A stretch of DNA of 28,078 nt from Dehalococcoidales bacterium. Lineage in GTDB: Bacteria > Chloroflexota > Dehalococcoidia > Dehalococcoidales > UBA3254. Shown piece by piece: positions 8,239 to 16,608 of this stretch. Both the position numbers and the translations under genes were made by a program. The stretch spans positions 1 to 28,078 of the forward strand of contig JAFGOB010000162.1 in assembly GCA_016926695.1 (NCBI GenBank). The letters run 5' to 3'. The notes under the pieces were generated by a model. That model saw nothing but the letters and a program-made list of their open reading frames with translations, ran no database searches and was not told the origin of the DNA. How positions within the stretch are numbered: position 1 is the first letter of the stretch; each line of letters opens with the position of its first letter.

Positions 8239-8292
8239 ACTTCGTTCAGGACTGTGACCTGAGCCTGCTCGGCTGAGGCTCAACCAGGCTTC
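8230..8292 (+). promoter_or_regulatory. Structured leader with mutually exclusive hairpins
   Basis: Three inverted repeats are interleaved. CCTGAAC (8234-8240) pairs with GTTCAGG (8244-8250) over a 3-base loop. TGAGCCT (8260-8266) pairs with AGGCTCA (8276-8282). GAAGCCTG (8230-8237) pairs with CAGGCTTC (8285-8292). The long-range outer stem shares its CCTG with the first hairpin, so the two folds compete. No T-run follows. It may be a cis-acting leader, or a decayed repeat element. Confidence 0.4.
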
Positions 8293-8339
8293 GTCCAGAC
8301 TATTTTAAGACGATTAGTTAGAGACAGGGGTATCAAAAT

Positions 8340-9737
8340 ATGGAAAAAATAAAGATCGGATTTGTTCCCGCGCACAGAGAGCCCTTCGATGAAGGCTGGG
8401 CTGGAGAAATGCGCCGGCGGTGCCTGGAGATATTTAACGGTATTCCGTCGATGGAACTGGTGGTCCCTGATGAGCGGATAACCATAAAAGGGTGTGTGCG
8501 GAACGACCTGGAGGCTGAAAAGGTAATTGACCTGTTTAAAAAAGAGGGGATAGATGGTCTCATAATAGGCACAATGACATTCGGGGACGAGGTATCGGCC
8601 CTCTCTGTAGCATCGGCATTCAGGGATGTACCCATACTGCTTTTCGGGACGAAGGAGGGGCCTTTTACAAGCGACGGCAACAGGAGGTCGGACTCATTTT
8701 GCGGGACGCTTTCAATATCATCCGGACTAAAAAGAAGGCTGATTGATTTCATTTTCGGCGGGATAGTATTTCCCGAAGAAGAAAAATTCCAGCAGAATAT
8801 CAGAGAGTTCCTTGGTGTTTGTGTAGTGATAAAAGGATTCACCGGCGCCGGGATCGGGCTGGTCGGTCCAAGGCCAGAGCGTTTTGAAACATGCATATTC
8901 AGTGAAGATGTACTGATGAAAAAGTTCCGGCAGAGGGTTGTACCTGCGGCTTTGCCCGATATCATGAATAACGTTTTTTCACCGGGAGACTCCACTGAAA
9001 TCGAAAAGTTGTGTGAAGATATCAAAGCAGAGACGGACTGCACGGGCATTGATGGTGCTGTGATAGGCAGGATCGCAGCCCTGGAATATGCCCTGGCGCG
9101 GTTTGCCCGCGAAAAAGAACTTTCAGCCATGGGAGTCCAGTGCTGGACGGCCATGCAAAAAGAATACGGACTTTCTCCCTGCCATGCCATGGGCCGTTTG
9201 ACGGACAGGGGAATAATGACCTCCTGTGAGGTTGATATCTACGGGGCGTTGACCATGCTGCTTGAATACCTGGCCTCGCTGAGAACAACCGTCCCGCATT
9301 TCATAGACTGGACGATAAGACATCAGAAAGAGGAAAACGTGTTTCTGGCCTGGCACTGTGGAAACGGGCCACCTTCATTGGCCTGCCCGGGGAGCAGGAT
9401 CACACTGAGTTCTCACAGCATACTGGGCGAAACACTTGGTATTGAGCGCTCGGCAGGTACAGGTGAATTTCAGCTCAAACCGGGAATGGTGACTATTTGC
9501 CGGCTGCAGGAGCATGCCGGGGACTTTAAAATGCTGATCACCAGAGGAACGGCGTTGACTTCAAATGAAAAACTTAGGGGTTCCTGGAGCTGGATCGAAG
9601 TACCGGACCTGGACAGGCTCTATAATACGCTGGTATACGAGGGGTTTACCCATCACGCCAGCCTTATTCACGGCGATTTTTCCACGGTAATCAGCAGTGC
9701 CTGCAAACAACTGGGTATAGAGACCATCGTCGTTTAG
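8340..9737 (+). CDS. L-fucose/L-arabinose isomerase family protein
   Basis: A 465-residue cytoplasmic protein of the FucI/AraA-like fold (COG2407-type), which interconverts aldoses and ketoses with a metal ion. The N-terminal half is a Rossmann-like domain (KIGFVPAHREPFDEGW; DGLIIGTMTFGDE at 72-84). The C-terminal half has CWTAMQKEYGLSPC (268-281) and the strongly conserved CEVDIYGALT (296-305), whose Glu297 and Asp299 are candidate catalytic or metal residues, then HCGNGP (339-344). AGGGG lies 10 bases before the ATG. It faces the xylosidase-xylitol dehydrogenase-xylulokinase operon, and its stop overlaps the kinase stop, so an aldopentose substrate (xylose, arabinose) is a reasonable guess. 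The true sugar cannot be read from sequence. Confidence 0.8.
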   Translation: MEKIKIGFVPAHREPFDEGWAGEMRRRCLEIFNGIPSMELVVPDERITIKGCVRNDLEAEKVIDLFKKEGIDGLIIGTMTFGDEVSALSVASAFRDVPILLFGTKEGPFTSDGNRRSDSFCGTLSISSGLKRRLIDFIFGGIVFPEEEKFQQNIREFLGVCVVIKGFTGAGIGLVGPRPERFETCIFSEDVLMKKFRQRVVPAALPDIMNNVFSPGDSTEIEKLCEDIKAETDCTGIDGAVIGRIAALEYALARFAREKELSAMGVQCWTAMQKEYGLSPCHAMGRLTDRGIMTSCEVDIYGALTMLLEYLASLRTTVPHFIDWTIRHQKEENVFLAWHCGNGPPSLACPGSRITLSSHSILGETLGIERSAGTGEFQLKPGMVTICRLQEHAGDFKMLITRGTALTSNEKLRGSWSWIEVPDLDRLYNTLVYEGFTHHASLIHGDFSTVISSACKQLGIETIVV

Positions 9738-11371
9738 CCGGTTAAAGACAGGGAATGCAATCTGATCAGCTTTTCCTCTTCGATGGCGAACCTGCTGAGA
9801 TATCCCCCGGGCCGGTGAAAAGCGGCGATATCTCCGGGATACGGGTAAATTATTTCGCCTCTTCTCAGAATATCAGCGGTGAAGCTTTCTAGATCAGGAT
9901 TTATATTCTTTGCTTTCAGGAAAGCGCCGGCTCCGGCAATAGCCGCACCAAGCGCCGCCCCGGCTCTTTCCACGGGGACCACGGGACGTTGCCAGATAGC
10001 AGATATCCTGCGCAATACTCCATGGCTGCGGGACGCACCACCGGTGACAAAAAGCGGTTCGCCGCTTTCTTTTGAAAATGTCCTGGAATGAAGGTACACG
10101 GCTGACAGGCTGGACTCTACCAGACCGGGATAGTCAGTAACCAGGCCGGATAGGGTATCGCCGGTTCTTACCAGATCATAACTGCCGGAAAGAGGAAAAG
10201 ACTCATTATTGGGCTGCCATAAAACCAGGCATTCACCGGGTTTTGTGTGCTCAAGGGCTTTTTCGGCCGGTACGTAATCATTCTTTCCAAGCCCATAGAA
10301 TATCCTGAGACTGTCCCATACCATGGCCCCGTTTGTCCGGCAGCCAAACATGAAAGGTCTCCCGATGCCGTCATACATGGCGCAGGCGGCACCGCTTGTA
10401 TCCCGTACACTGCCGTCCGTACATGACATAATGACGAAACTGCTTCCGAGGCTAAGCAGGTCACCGTTTACCAGCACCATGGACTGCGGGTTATCGCCGG
10501 AGCCGGCGGCAATCGCGCATTGCGGACTGAAACCATATTTGTAGACAAAATAGGAGGCAATAGTCCCCATGATTGTATCAGGAGCGACGATGAGGGGAAG
10601 CTTGTCCCGTAAAGCCCTGACGCCTCCCGGCAGTCCGTTTGAAAGTATACGAATCAACTCCTCAGACCATTGTTTACGGTTATAGTCCATGAGACACATG
10701 CCGCAGGCGTTTCCGAAGTCAACCGGAGCTCTGGCGTCGCCCGTAAGAATGGACGGGACCAGGCTGCTGATAAGCTGGACTGTGCCGGTATTTTCATATT
10801 CCCGGGGGAATTGTTCGGCTGTCCTGCGCATGACGAGGCCGGTAAAGCGAAGCTGCGCATCCGATCCGGAAATATCTATCAATTTCTCTTTTCCGCCCAG
10901 GCATCTTATTAGAAACTCAGCCTGCTTTTTGGTATTTGAAGTCATCCAGACAGGCGCTTTACGGTACGACAGGCATCCATCCAGCAGCTTGACCAGGGAA
11001 GAAGTCTTAGAAATTTCCCGACGTAGTTCGGCAAATAGCGCAGGCGCTTTGCGATTCAGGTAAACGTGACCATGCTGCTGAGCGGACGTGTTGATAACGG
11101 CGATATCTTTCAGATCCAATATCTTTTTTGTATCGCTAAAAAGGCTGTCCAGCGCGGCGAAATACATCTCCGGAGGTTGGCCGGCTTCTCCCTTAGATGC
11201 AGGAGGAAGAATATAGTCCTGTCGGCGGATACCGAAACCATTGAGTCTGGCGTCTTTGACATAATCAAGGCAGTGTTCCAGCACAATATTCCGTGAATCG
11301 ATATCCAGCACCACGGCAGAAATGCTCTGTGTACTCAGGTCCAGCCCCATCGATAGCTTTTTTTTGATCAT
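9734..11371 (-). CDS. xylB: FGGY-family carbohydrate kinase, probable xylulokinase
   Basis: A 545-residue cytoplasmic kinase, third gene of the operon, expected to phosphorylate D-xylulose to xylulose 5-phosphate. The FGGY fold is clear: phosphate-binding GLDLSTQS at 9-16, NTSAQQHGHVYLN at 94-106, SYRKAPVWMTSNT and VDFGNACGMCLMDY in the N-lobe, then GSGDNPQSM, SLGSSFVIM and FVTGGASRSHGVLR in the ATP lobe. The AGQQHGxVY-like and PVWMxSxT segments recall eukaryote-type xylulokinase (XYLB) more than E. coli XylB. AGGA lies about 8 bases before the ATG. It begins 35 bases after the xylitol dehydrogenase stop, and its own stop overlaps by 4 bases that of the convergent isomerase-like gene. Other ketoses are possible, but the dehydrogenase next to it favours xylulose. 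Confidence 0.82.
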   Translation of the reverse strand: MIKKKLSMGLDLSTQSISAVVLDIDSRNIVLEHCLDYVKDARLNGFGIRRQDYILPPASKGEAGQPPEMYFAALDSLFSDTKKILDLKDIAVINTSAQQHGHVYLNRKAPALFAELRREISKTSSLVKLLDGCLSYRKAPVWMTSNTKKQAEFLIRCLGGKEKLIDISGSDAQLRFTGLVMRRTAEQFPREYENTGTVQLISSLVPSILTGDARAPVDFGNACGMCLMDYNRKQWSEELIRILSNGLPGGVRALRDKLPLIVAPDTIMGTIASYFVYKYGFSPQCAIAAGSGDNPQSMVLVNGDLLSLGSSFVIMSCTDGSVRDTSGAACAMYDGIGRPFMFGCRTNGAMVWDSLRIFYGLGKNDYVPAEKALEHTKPGECLVLWQPNNESFPLSGSYDLVRTGDTLSGLVTDYPGLVESSLSAVYLHSRTFSKESGEPLFVTGGASRSHGVLRRISAIWQRPVVPVERAGAALGAAIAGAGAFLKAKNINPDLESFTADILRRGEIIYPYPGDIAAFHRPGGYLSRFAIEEEKLIRLHSLSLTG

Positions 11372-11406
11372 AGTGTATCCTGGCTCAATGTTGGGATGGA
11401 ATGATA

Positions 11407-12441
11407 TTATTGTTGTAATTCGATGATTATTTTAACAGTATTCGGTCCGGGATTGACGGCATAATCGAATGCCCTGATACTCTCGGCAAACGTGTATTTA
11501 TCGGTGATCAGCGGCTTTACGTCTATTTTTCCGGATTCCATAAGTGAAAGCGCACGGGGATAGATATTGGCGTACCTGAAGACTGTCTCGATGCGGGCCT
11601 CCTTTGCCTGCGCTGCGACAATATCGACCGGTACAGGCTCTACCGGCATACCGATAAAGACAACCCGTCCTCCGGGGCAGAGGTATTCGAATATACCGGA
11701 TATGGCGCTCTCATTTCCGCTTGCCTCGAAGATAATGTCAGCTCCCCAACCCCCTGTTACGGAGAATGCCTCTTCCCGTAAATCCTGTTTCTCGATGTTG
11801 ACAGGTATCATGCCATAGCCTGCTGCAATGTCCAGTTTCGGCTGGACGGTATCGGTGATGATCACCTTTGAACATCCTCCGGCCAGGGCAGCCAGACCTG
11901 TTACCAGGCCGATCGTACCGCAGCCGGTCACCAGGGCTATGTCACCGGGCCTCACATTCGCCTTCTTAACCGCCTGGAGACCGACCGAGAGGGGTTCAGC
12001 CATAGCCCCTTCGGCGTAACCGAGATTTTCGGGAAGCTTGAAGACAAATATACCCGGATGCACTACCGTTTCCCGCAGACATCCGTGTACCGGAGGGGTA
12101 GCCCAGAAGCGCACAGATGGATCAAGATTATAACAACCTTCCATCGTCGCCCGGCTGTGAAGGTCGGGGATACCCGGTTCCATGCAGACCCTGTCTCCGG
12201 CTTTTAAATGTTTGACATTGCTGCCTGTTTCCATTACCGTACCTGATGCCTCATGACCCAGGACCATGGGCTGTTTGACAATGAAATTGCCGATTTTGCC
12301 GTGCTGGTAGAAATGGACGTCACTGCCGCAGATTCCCACCGTATGTATCTTTATTCGTACATCCTCCGGTCCCGGGGTCTCCACAATGTTCCAGTCCGCC
12401 AGTTCGAGTTGTTTGACCTGCCGTAATACCAGGGCCTTCAT
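11407..12441 (-). CDS. Zinc-dependent xylitol/sorbitol dehydrogenase (MDR family)
   Basis: A 344-residue medium-chain dehydrogenase that should oxidise xylitol (or a related polyol) to a ketose with NAD. Catalytic zinc ligands are Cys38 in GICGSD, His63-Glu64 in GHE and Glu149. The nucleotide site is VTGCGTIG (171-178), with Asp196 at the end of the second strand, favouring NAD over NADP. The structural-zinc lobe normally has four Cys; here it is replaced by [20 protein letters not shown] followed by [10 protein letters not shown], the variant I associate with bacterial xylitol dehydrogenases. GGGGGT lies 7 bases before the ATG. It begins 23 bases after the beta-xylosidase stop and is followed closely by the kinase, so its product is probably the kinase substrate. 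Confidence 0.85.
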   Translation of the reverse strand: MKALVLRQVKQLELADWNIVETPGPEDVRIKIHTVGICGSDVHFYQHGKIGNFIVKQPMVLGHEASGTVMETGSNVKHLKAGDRVCMEPGIPDLHSRATMEGCYNLDPSVRFWATPPVHGCLRETVVHPGIFVFKLPENLGYAEGAMAEPLSVGLQAVKKANVRPGDIALVTGCGTIGLVTGLAALAGGCSKVIITDTVQPKLDIAAGYGMIPVNIEKQDLREEAFSVTGGWGADIIFEASGNESAISGIFEYLCPGGRVVFIGMPVEPVPVDIVAAQAKEARIETVFRYANIYPRALSLMESGKIDVKPLITDKYTFAESIRAFDYAVNPGPNTVKIIIELQQ

Positions 12442-12464
12442 TATTTACCCCCACATCATTATTT

Positions 12465-14765
12465 TTATATATCAACCTCAAATTGCCCTTCCAGAACAAT
12501 GTCCGCCGCTGATCGGCCTACCATGACCTTAAATACACCCGGCTCGACCGTTTTTTCCATGTTCTTACCATAGAACGCAAGGTCTGTGGCCGGGAGGTTG
12601 AACTCGACGGTCCTTTTTTCTCCGGGTTGCAGATGGATGCGCCGGAAACCCTTCAGCTCCTTTACAGGCCTGGTGACGCTGGCTACGATATCATTGACAT
12701 ACAACTGGACAACCTCATCGCCGGAACGGTTCCCTGTATTCTTTACATCGGTACTTATCCGAACGCAGCCATCAGATGAAATATGTTCAGGTTTTATGCG
12801 GAGATTGCTGAAGCTGAAAGTGGTATAGCTCAGGCCGTATCCGAATTCAAAACGCGGCAGAACACTGCAATCCGCATAGTCGCCCCACAGCGAGGACTTC
12901 CTGCCGGACGGCTTATGGGCATAATAAACAGGCAACTGCCCCTCCTTTTCAGGAAAGGACACCGGCAGCTTGCCCCCGGGATTATATTCACCGAAAATAA
13001 CATCCGCCACCGCCTGTCCTCCCTCCTCACCTGGCAGCCAGGCTTCGACGATGGCCGGTATCTTTTTAGCCAGCCAATTTAGAGTATAAGGCCTCCCGTT
13101 TATAAGAACCAGTATTATGGGAGTCCCTGTATCATATAACGCTTTTAAAAGTCTTTCCTGAACACCAGGAAGGCCGAGTTCAACCCGGTCTCTCATCTCG
13201 CCGCAGGTATATTCAGGAAGCATCCCGGATTTCCCGCCTGCTGCTACAATAGCCACATCAGCAGCCTTTACAGCTTCTATTGCTTCGGGTATTCCCTCCA
13301 TAGAAACGCCGGTTACATCACATCCCCTGGCAAAAATGATTCTGGAATTCTTACCCGTCAATTTTTTCATCCCTTCCAGGATGCTTACAATAAAAGGATC
13401 TCCTTCCCTCGCGGCCATAGAGTGTTGGGCCTTCCAGGTAATTGTAAACGTCCCGCTGGCCCCATCTATTTCAAATTCATAGCCTGCTCCGGCGGGATAG
13501 GTGTAATCTCCCAGGAGATTTCTACAGTCGTCCGCACTAGGACCGATGACGGCAATAGTGCCGATATCTCTAGAAAGAGGCAACAGGTTGTTATCGTTTT
13601 TCAGCAGGACGATCGATTTTCTTGCTGCTTCAAGCGCCAGTGCTCTCTGTTCCCCTGTATCCAAAACAAGGGTTTTACATCCTGTTTCGACCAACGGATT
13701 ATCAAACAGACCGAGCAGGAATTTCAATCGCAGTATCCTGGCAGCGGCCCGGTCTATCAGTTCATGCGGGATCGTTCCGTTTTCTATATTATGCTTTAAT
13801 GACATGGAGTAACAGTTGCTCTCGGGCAACTCGACATCGATACCGGCAGCAAGGGCCAGAGCGGCTGCCTCGGTGCTTTCTTCACACACGCGGTGAAGGG
13901 TCGCGAGCTGGCTGATGGAAAAATAGTCAGATACGACCACACCTTCAAATCCCCATTCATCTCGCAGGATTTCGCTAAGCAGCCATTCAGAAGCTCCGCA
14001 GGGGATACCGTCTATCTCATGATAGGCATTCATCACGGAGAGTGCGCCCCCCTCCTTTATAGCCTTGAGGAAGGGGTAGAGATAGACTTCACGCAGCAGC
14101 CTGGGCGGGATATGCGAGGGGGCACAGTTCAGACCCCCTTCCGGAAGACCATGGCCTGCGAAGTGTTTAAGGGTGGATATTATTCCGCATCTGATATCAT
14201 CTCCCTGGAGCCCTTTGACATAAGCTTTACCCATCTCCCCCACCAGGTAAGGGTCTTCTCCAAAGGTTTCTTCTATCCTTCCCCAGCGAGGGTCGCGGGC
14301 AATGTCAAGAACGGGAGCAAGTCCCTGATGAAAGCCGGCAGCCCTCATTTGCTGCCTGACGGTTCCCGTTATCCTGTTGATCAAATCCGTATCCCATGTG
14401 CTGGCAAGGCCGATATTCTGGGGAAAGATAGTGGCGCCTATGGCTCTCAAGCCATTCAAACACTCCTCGTGGATAATGGCCGGTATTCCCAGCCTGGTAT
14501 TTTCAATCAAAAACCGCTGGATATCGTTATTAAGCGTGGCAAGCTTGTCGGGTGACAAGCCTGAGGATCTACCCGCTGCGCTGATATGTCCGATTCCATT
14601 GGGAATAGCAGATAATGCCCTTTCAGCGGAGAATCCTTCATTTTCCATCAAGCGGGAAGCGAAAACACCGCCAATCTGGGCCAGTTTTTCATCCAGGGTC
14701 ATCCTGCCAAGAAGGTCAGAGACCCTGACATCAATTGTTGCAGATGAGTCGCGATAAGCCTCCAT
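12465..14765 (-). CDS. Glycoside hydrolase family 3 beta-xylosidase
   Basis: A 766-residue enzyme closely resembling, from memory, the Thermotoga maritima Xyl3-type beta-xylosidase along its whole length, starting with the matching MEAYRD. It cleaves xylose from short xylo-oligosaccharides or beta-glycosides. Domain order is a TIM barrel (to about 340) with IHEECLNG, DPRWGR (158-163), KHFAGHG (200-206) and nucleophile Asp280 in VVVSDYFS; then the alpha/beta sandwich with CGEMRDR, which carries the candidate acid/base Glu; then a C-terminal fibronectin-III-like domain (RSGDEVVQLYVND, RPVKELKGF). There is no signal peptide, so it acts in the cytoplasm on imported oligosaccharides, although no transporter is in the window. 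I start at 14765, behind GGGGGT; the upstream ATG at 14786 has a poorer site. First gene of the xylitol dehydrogenase-xylulokinase operon. Confidence 0.9.
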   Translation of the reverse strand: MEAYRDSSATIDVRVSDLLGRMTLDEKLAQIGGVFASRLMENEGFSAERALSAIPNGIGHISAAGRSSGLSPDKLATLNNDIQRFLIENTRLGIPAIIHEECLNGLRAIGATIFPQNIGLASTWDTDLINRITGTVRQQMRAAGFHQGLAPVLDIARDPRWGRIEETFGEDPYLVGEMGKAYVKGLQGDDIRCGIISTLKHFAGHGLPEGGLNCAPSHIPPRLLREVYLYPFLKAIKEGGALSVMNAYHEIDGIPCGASEWLLSEILRDEWGFEGVVVSDYFSISQLATLHRVCEESTEAAALALAAGIDVELPESNCYSMSLKHNIENGTIPHELIDRAAARILRLKFLLGLFDNPLVETGCKTLVLDTGEQRALALEAARKSIVLLKNDNNLLPLSRDIGTIAVIGPSADDCRNLLGDYTYPAGAGYEFEIDGASGTFTITWKAQHSMAAREGDPFIVSILEGMKKLTGKNSRIIFARGCDVTGVSMEGIPEAIEAVKAADVAIVAAGGKSGMLPEYTCGEMRDRVELGLPGVQERLLKALYDTGTPIILVLINGRPYTLNWLAKKIPAIVEAWLPGEEGGQAVADVIFGEYNPGGKLPVSFPEKEGQLPVYYAHKPSGRKSSLWGDYADCSVLPRFEFGYGLSYTTFSFSNLRIKPEHISSDGCVRISTDVKNTGNRSGDEVVQLYVNDIVASVTRPVKELKGFRRIHLQPGEKRTVEFNLPATDLAFYGKNMEKTVEPGVFKVMVGRSAADIVLEGQFEVDI

Positions 14766-15120
14766 TGTTATACCCCCATTTCTCATAATTATTTTTTCTC
14801 TCTATAATCTAAATTCATGTTTGTGAAACCTGATGGATATAAAAATAAATCCCTGGTCGCAACTTCAGCCAGCGTGCTTCGATAGGAATTCAACCTTGTC
14901 ATCTTACTTACGCTTTAACAGATTTTACTCCGTACGCATAAGATTAAGCAACATCGCTGTTACGCTGCCTGCCTGCGGAATTTTTCGGGAGTGTGTCCTT
15001 CTTTAGTCCACATATTAGTATATCTGCCTGAAACAAGATACTGAGAACATATTTTATTCTTTAAAGAAGCACATCAGATGAAAAACCTGCGGTCTTATGG
15101 TATGCAGAGGCGTATTATAC
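14766..15120. other. Non-coding region upstream of the xylosidase operon
   Basis: About 350 bases. Only tiny frames (17-37 codons) occur on the minus strand and none has support. A possible weak promoter on the minus strand pairs TTGCTT with TAAAAT over 18 bases at about 14922-14951. The operon promoter must lie here, but I cannot place it with confidence. Confidence 0.4.
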
Positions 15121-15359
15121 TTATTGATCACGGGAAAGAACGAATTCCACCATATCGCCGTCATTTAGTTCCAGTGAGCTTCTAATATGAAAGGGACTGA
15201 TTATCTCCACGTCGGTATGTACATCGGTTACCCAGGTAAAGAAGATAATGCAGGCAGGCGCTGTATCGTCTCCAGTGTGTCCGGAGACATTTCCGAGGTA
15301 GCATTACCGCGTCCCTTTTTGACCAGTCCGCGATAGACCGCTGTTTCAGTCAATTTCAT
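15121..15359 (-). pseudogene. Remnant of a DUF120 (CTP-dependent riboflavin kinase-like) gene
   Basis: Two pieces of one protein family lie in different frames. From the ATG at 15359 the frame reads MKLTETAVYRGLVKKGRGNA and stops after about 43 codons. In another frame, ending at TAA 15121-15123, it reads TDVHTDVEIISPFHIRSS and then LELNDGDMVEFVLSRDQ. The second piece matches the conserved C-terminus of archaeal-type RibK (pattern EIIAPxxLRExxxLKDGDxVxI) and the first fits its N-terminus. About 45 residues expected between them, including the GTLNL-type active-site strand, are missing, so besides the frameshift there is an internal deletion. It is very likely dead. Functional members make FMN from riboflavin using CTP. 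Confidence 0.6.
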
Positions 15360-15429
15360 TTTCCTTAAGTGAAGCGGTTACGGTCAGGCTGTAAGAAATA
15401 ATACCACAGATTAGAGGGCGTTATACACC

Positions 15430-15466
15430 AAAGCCCCCTGAGTTTTTTGTGCTTAGAGGGCTTTTT
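15430..15466. terminator. Hairpin with flanking T-run
   Basis: AAAGCCCCCT pairs with AGAGGGCTTT (one mismatch), followed on the plus strand by a T-run. On the minus strand it is the second of two hairpins after the AraC-like gene. It probably helps isolate the regulator from the pseudogene. Confidence 0.5.
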
Positions 15467-15480
15467 CGGTTTTCAAAATA

Positions 15481-15506
15481 GGGCATCCATATGAAGACGG
15501 ATGCCC
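15481..15506 (-). terminator. Terminator of the cysK-AraC unit
   Basis: GGGCATCC (15481-15488) and GGATGCCC (15499-15506) form a perfect 8-bp stem 25 bases beyond the regulator stop. On the minus strand it is followed by TATTTTG. Confidence 0.65.
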
Positions 15507-15531
15507 TTGTATCAGGTTTACGTTGAGGTCT

Positions 15532-16569
15532 CTACAGGGGCTTCACGGGTATGCATATATCAACCACACATTTGCCCTCGGGATGGTCTTTCGGGTCGTT
15601 TAGATATAGCTCGAAGCAGGGGCCGTCATCAGGTTGATAGCCGCTTTCCGGCAGCCAGCCGCCGTAGACGGCGTTCCAGGCATCACTGTACTGGTCTGTA
15701 TTGATCTCAAAATGGGCTGCCGCGTATTTACCGGCCGGAATAACCGCCTTGCCTATTTCCCCGTCTACCATGGTTTCCGGGGGGACGGTGAGGCAAACAT
15801 CGGTTCTCAGTTTTTTTTCGTCGGTGATCTCGGGATTGTCATGATAAAGCGCGATGAATCTGGCGTCAGGCCGGTTTAAAAGCCCGCGGGGACCTGCCCA
15901 GGTACATAGCCTGTTAAACAGTTTTCCGAATAAATCGGCATCTCCGGCATACGGGCCGATATGCCGGAGATAGGCCACATGCATTTCCGGTATCTCCCTG
16001 ATTTCAACATCGGCAACCAGTTTGTTATTGTTTTCCATTTCTACCCTCCATAATTGTTTTCTCATACTGATACTATAGGACGACTGGAGGTTGAAGTCTT
16101 TACAGTGGTTGCCGTTCAATTGACGTATGTTGCTATTCGTTTTACCGGTATTGTCATCTTTCAGATATCCGCCCGCCCGCCAGTCGCTGGCGCTCATTCC
16201 GAAATATTCCTTGAACTTTCTGGCGAATACTGAAGCACCGGAAAAACCGCAGTCAAGGGCTATGCCGGTGATGCTGTTCCTGGGATTCTGAACCAGCATC
16301 GAAGCGGCTTTTTCAACGCGTATGCGCTGTATGAAACCATTGATGGTTTCACCGGTCAGGGCGCTGAAAATCCTGTGAAAATGGAAAGGGGAAAATCCGG
16401 CAATACCGGCCAGCTCATTTAAAGATAGCTCCCGGTCTATATTGTTTTCGATGAAGTCCATCACGCGGTTGACACGCGCGAAGTATTCTTCCCGCAGGTA
16501 TTTTTTTCTGTTGTTGCCCGGTATTCCCATAAGACAGATTATAAACGGGACTGCGGCTTTACTCAACAT
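15532..16569 (-). CDS. AraC-family regulator fused to a GyrI-like effector-binding domain
   Basis: A 345-residue transcription regulator. Residues 33-132 form the double helix-turn-helix of AraC proteins (SLNELAGIAGFSPFHFHRIF; SITGIALDCGFSGASVFARKFK; EYFGMSASDW). After a poorly conserved linker, residues 186-345 are a GyrI-like/AraC_E_bind small-molecule domain (EIREIPEMHVAYLRHIGPY; PAGKYAAAHFE; ELYLNDP). Such proteins resemble Rob/BltR-type sensors of hydrophobic compounds. It starts 39 bases after cysK on the same strand and probably shares its transcript. No good ribosome site precedes the ATG at 16569; the Met at residue 14 is an alternative. A strong internal site precedes Met178 (listed separately). 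Target genes are unknown. Confidence 0.85.
   Translation of the reverse strand: MLSKAAVPFIICLMGIPGNNRKKYLREEYFARVNRVMDFIENNIDRELSLNELAGIAGFSPFHFHRIFSALTGETINGFIQRIRVEKAASMLVQNPRNSITGIALDCGFSGASVFARKFKEYFGMSASDWRAGGYLKDDNTGKTNSNIRQLNGNHCKDFNLQSSYSISMRKQLWRVEMENNNKLVADVEIREIPEMHVAYLRHIGPYAGDADLFGKLFNRLCTWAGPRGLLNRPDARFIALYHDNPEITDEKKLRTDVCLTVPPETMVDGEIGKAVIPAGKYAAAHFEINTDQYSDAWNAVYGGWLPESGYQPDDGPCFELYLNDPKDHPEGKCVVDICIPVKPL
16036..16049 (-). promoter_or_regulatory. Internal ribosome-binding site and ATG inside the AraC-like gene
   Basis: On the minus strand GGAGGG (16044-16049) is followed after 5 bases by an in-frame ATG (16036-16038), codon 178. This is a better site than that of the gene's own start, and it sits about 8 residues before the GyrI-like domain, so a free effector-binding protein of 168 residues could be made. 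Confidence 0.5.
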
Positions 16570-16608
16570 TATTAAAAGGAATCGTAAAGACAGGGGAAGA
16601 AACGGCGA

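Noticed and set aside
8333..9190. 285-codon minus-strand open frame
   Set aside because: It is antisense to the fucose-isomerase-like gene, Ser/Pro/Ile-rich without motifs; a codon-pattern shadow.
13893..14555. 220-codon plus-strand open frame
   Set aside because: Antisense to the GH3 gene, with no recognisable domain.
14830..15010. Short minus-strand frames of 17 and 37 codons upstream of the xylosidase gene, one faintly like a transposase N-terminus
   Set aside because: Too short, with no terminal inverted repeats and no further transposase sequence in any frame.
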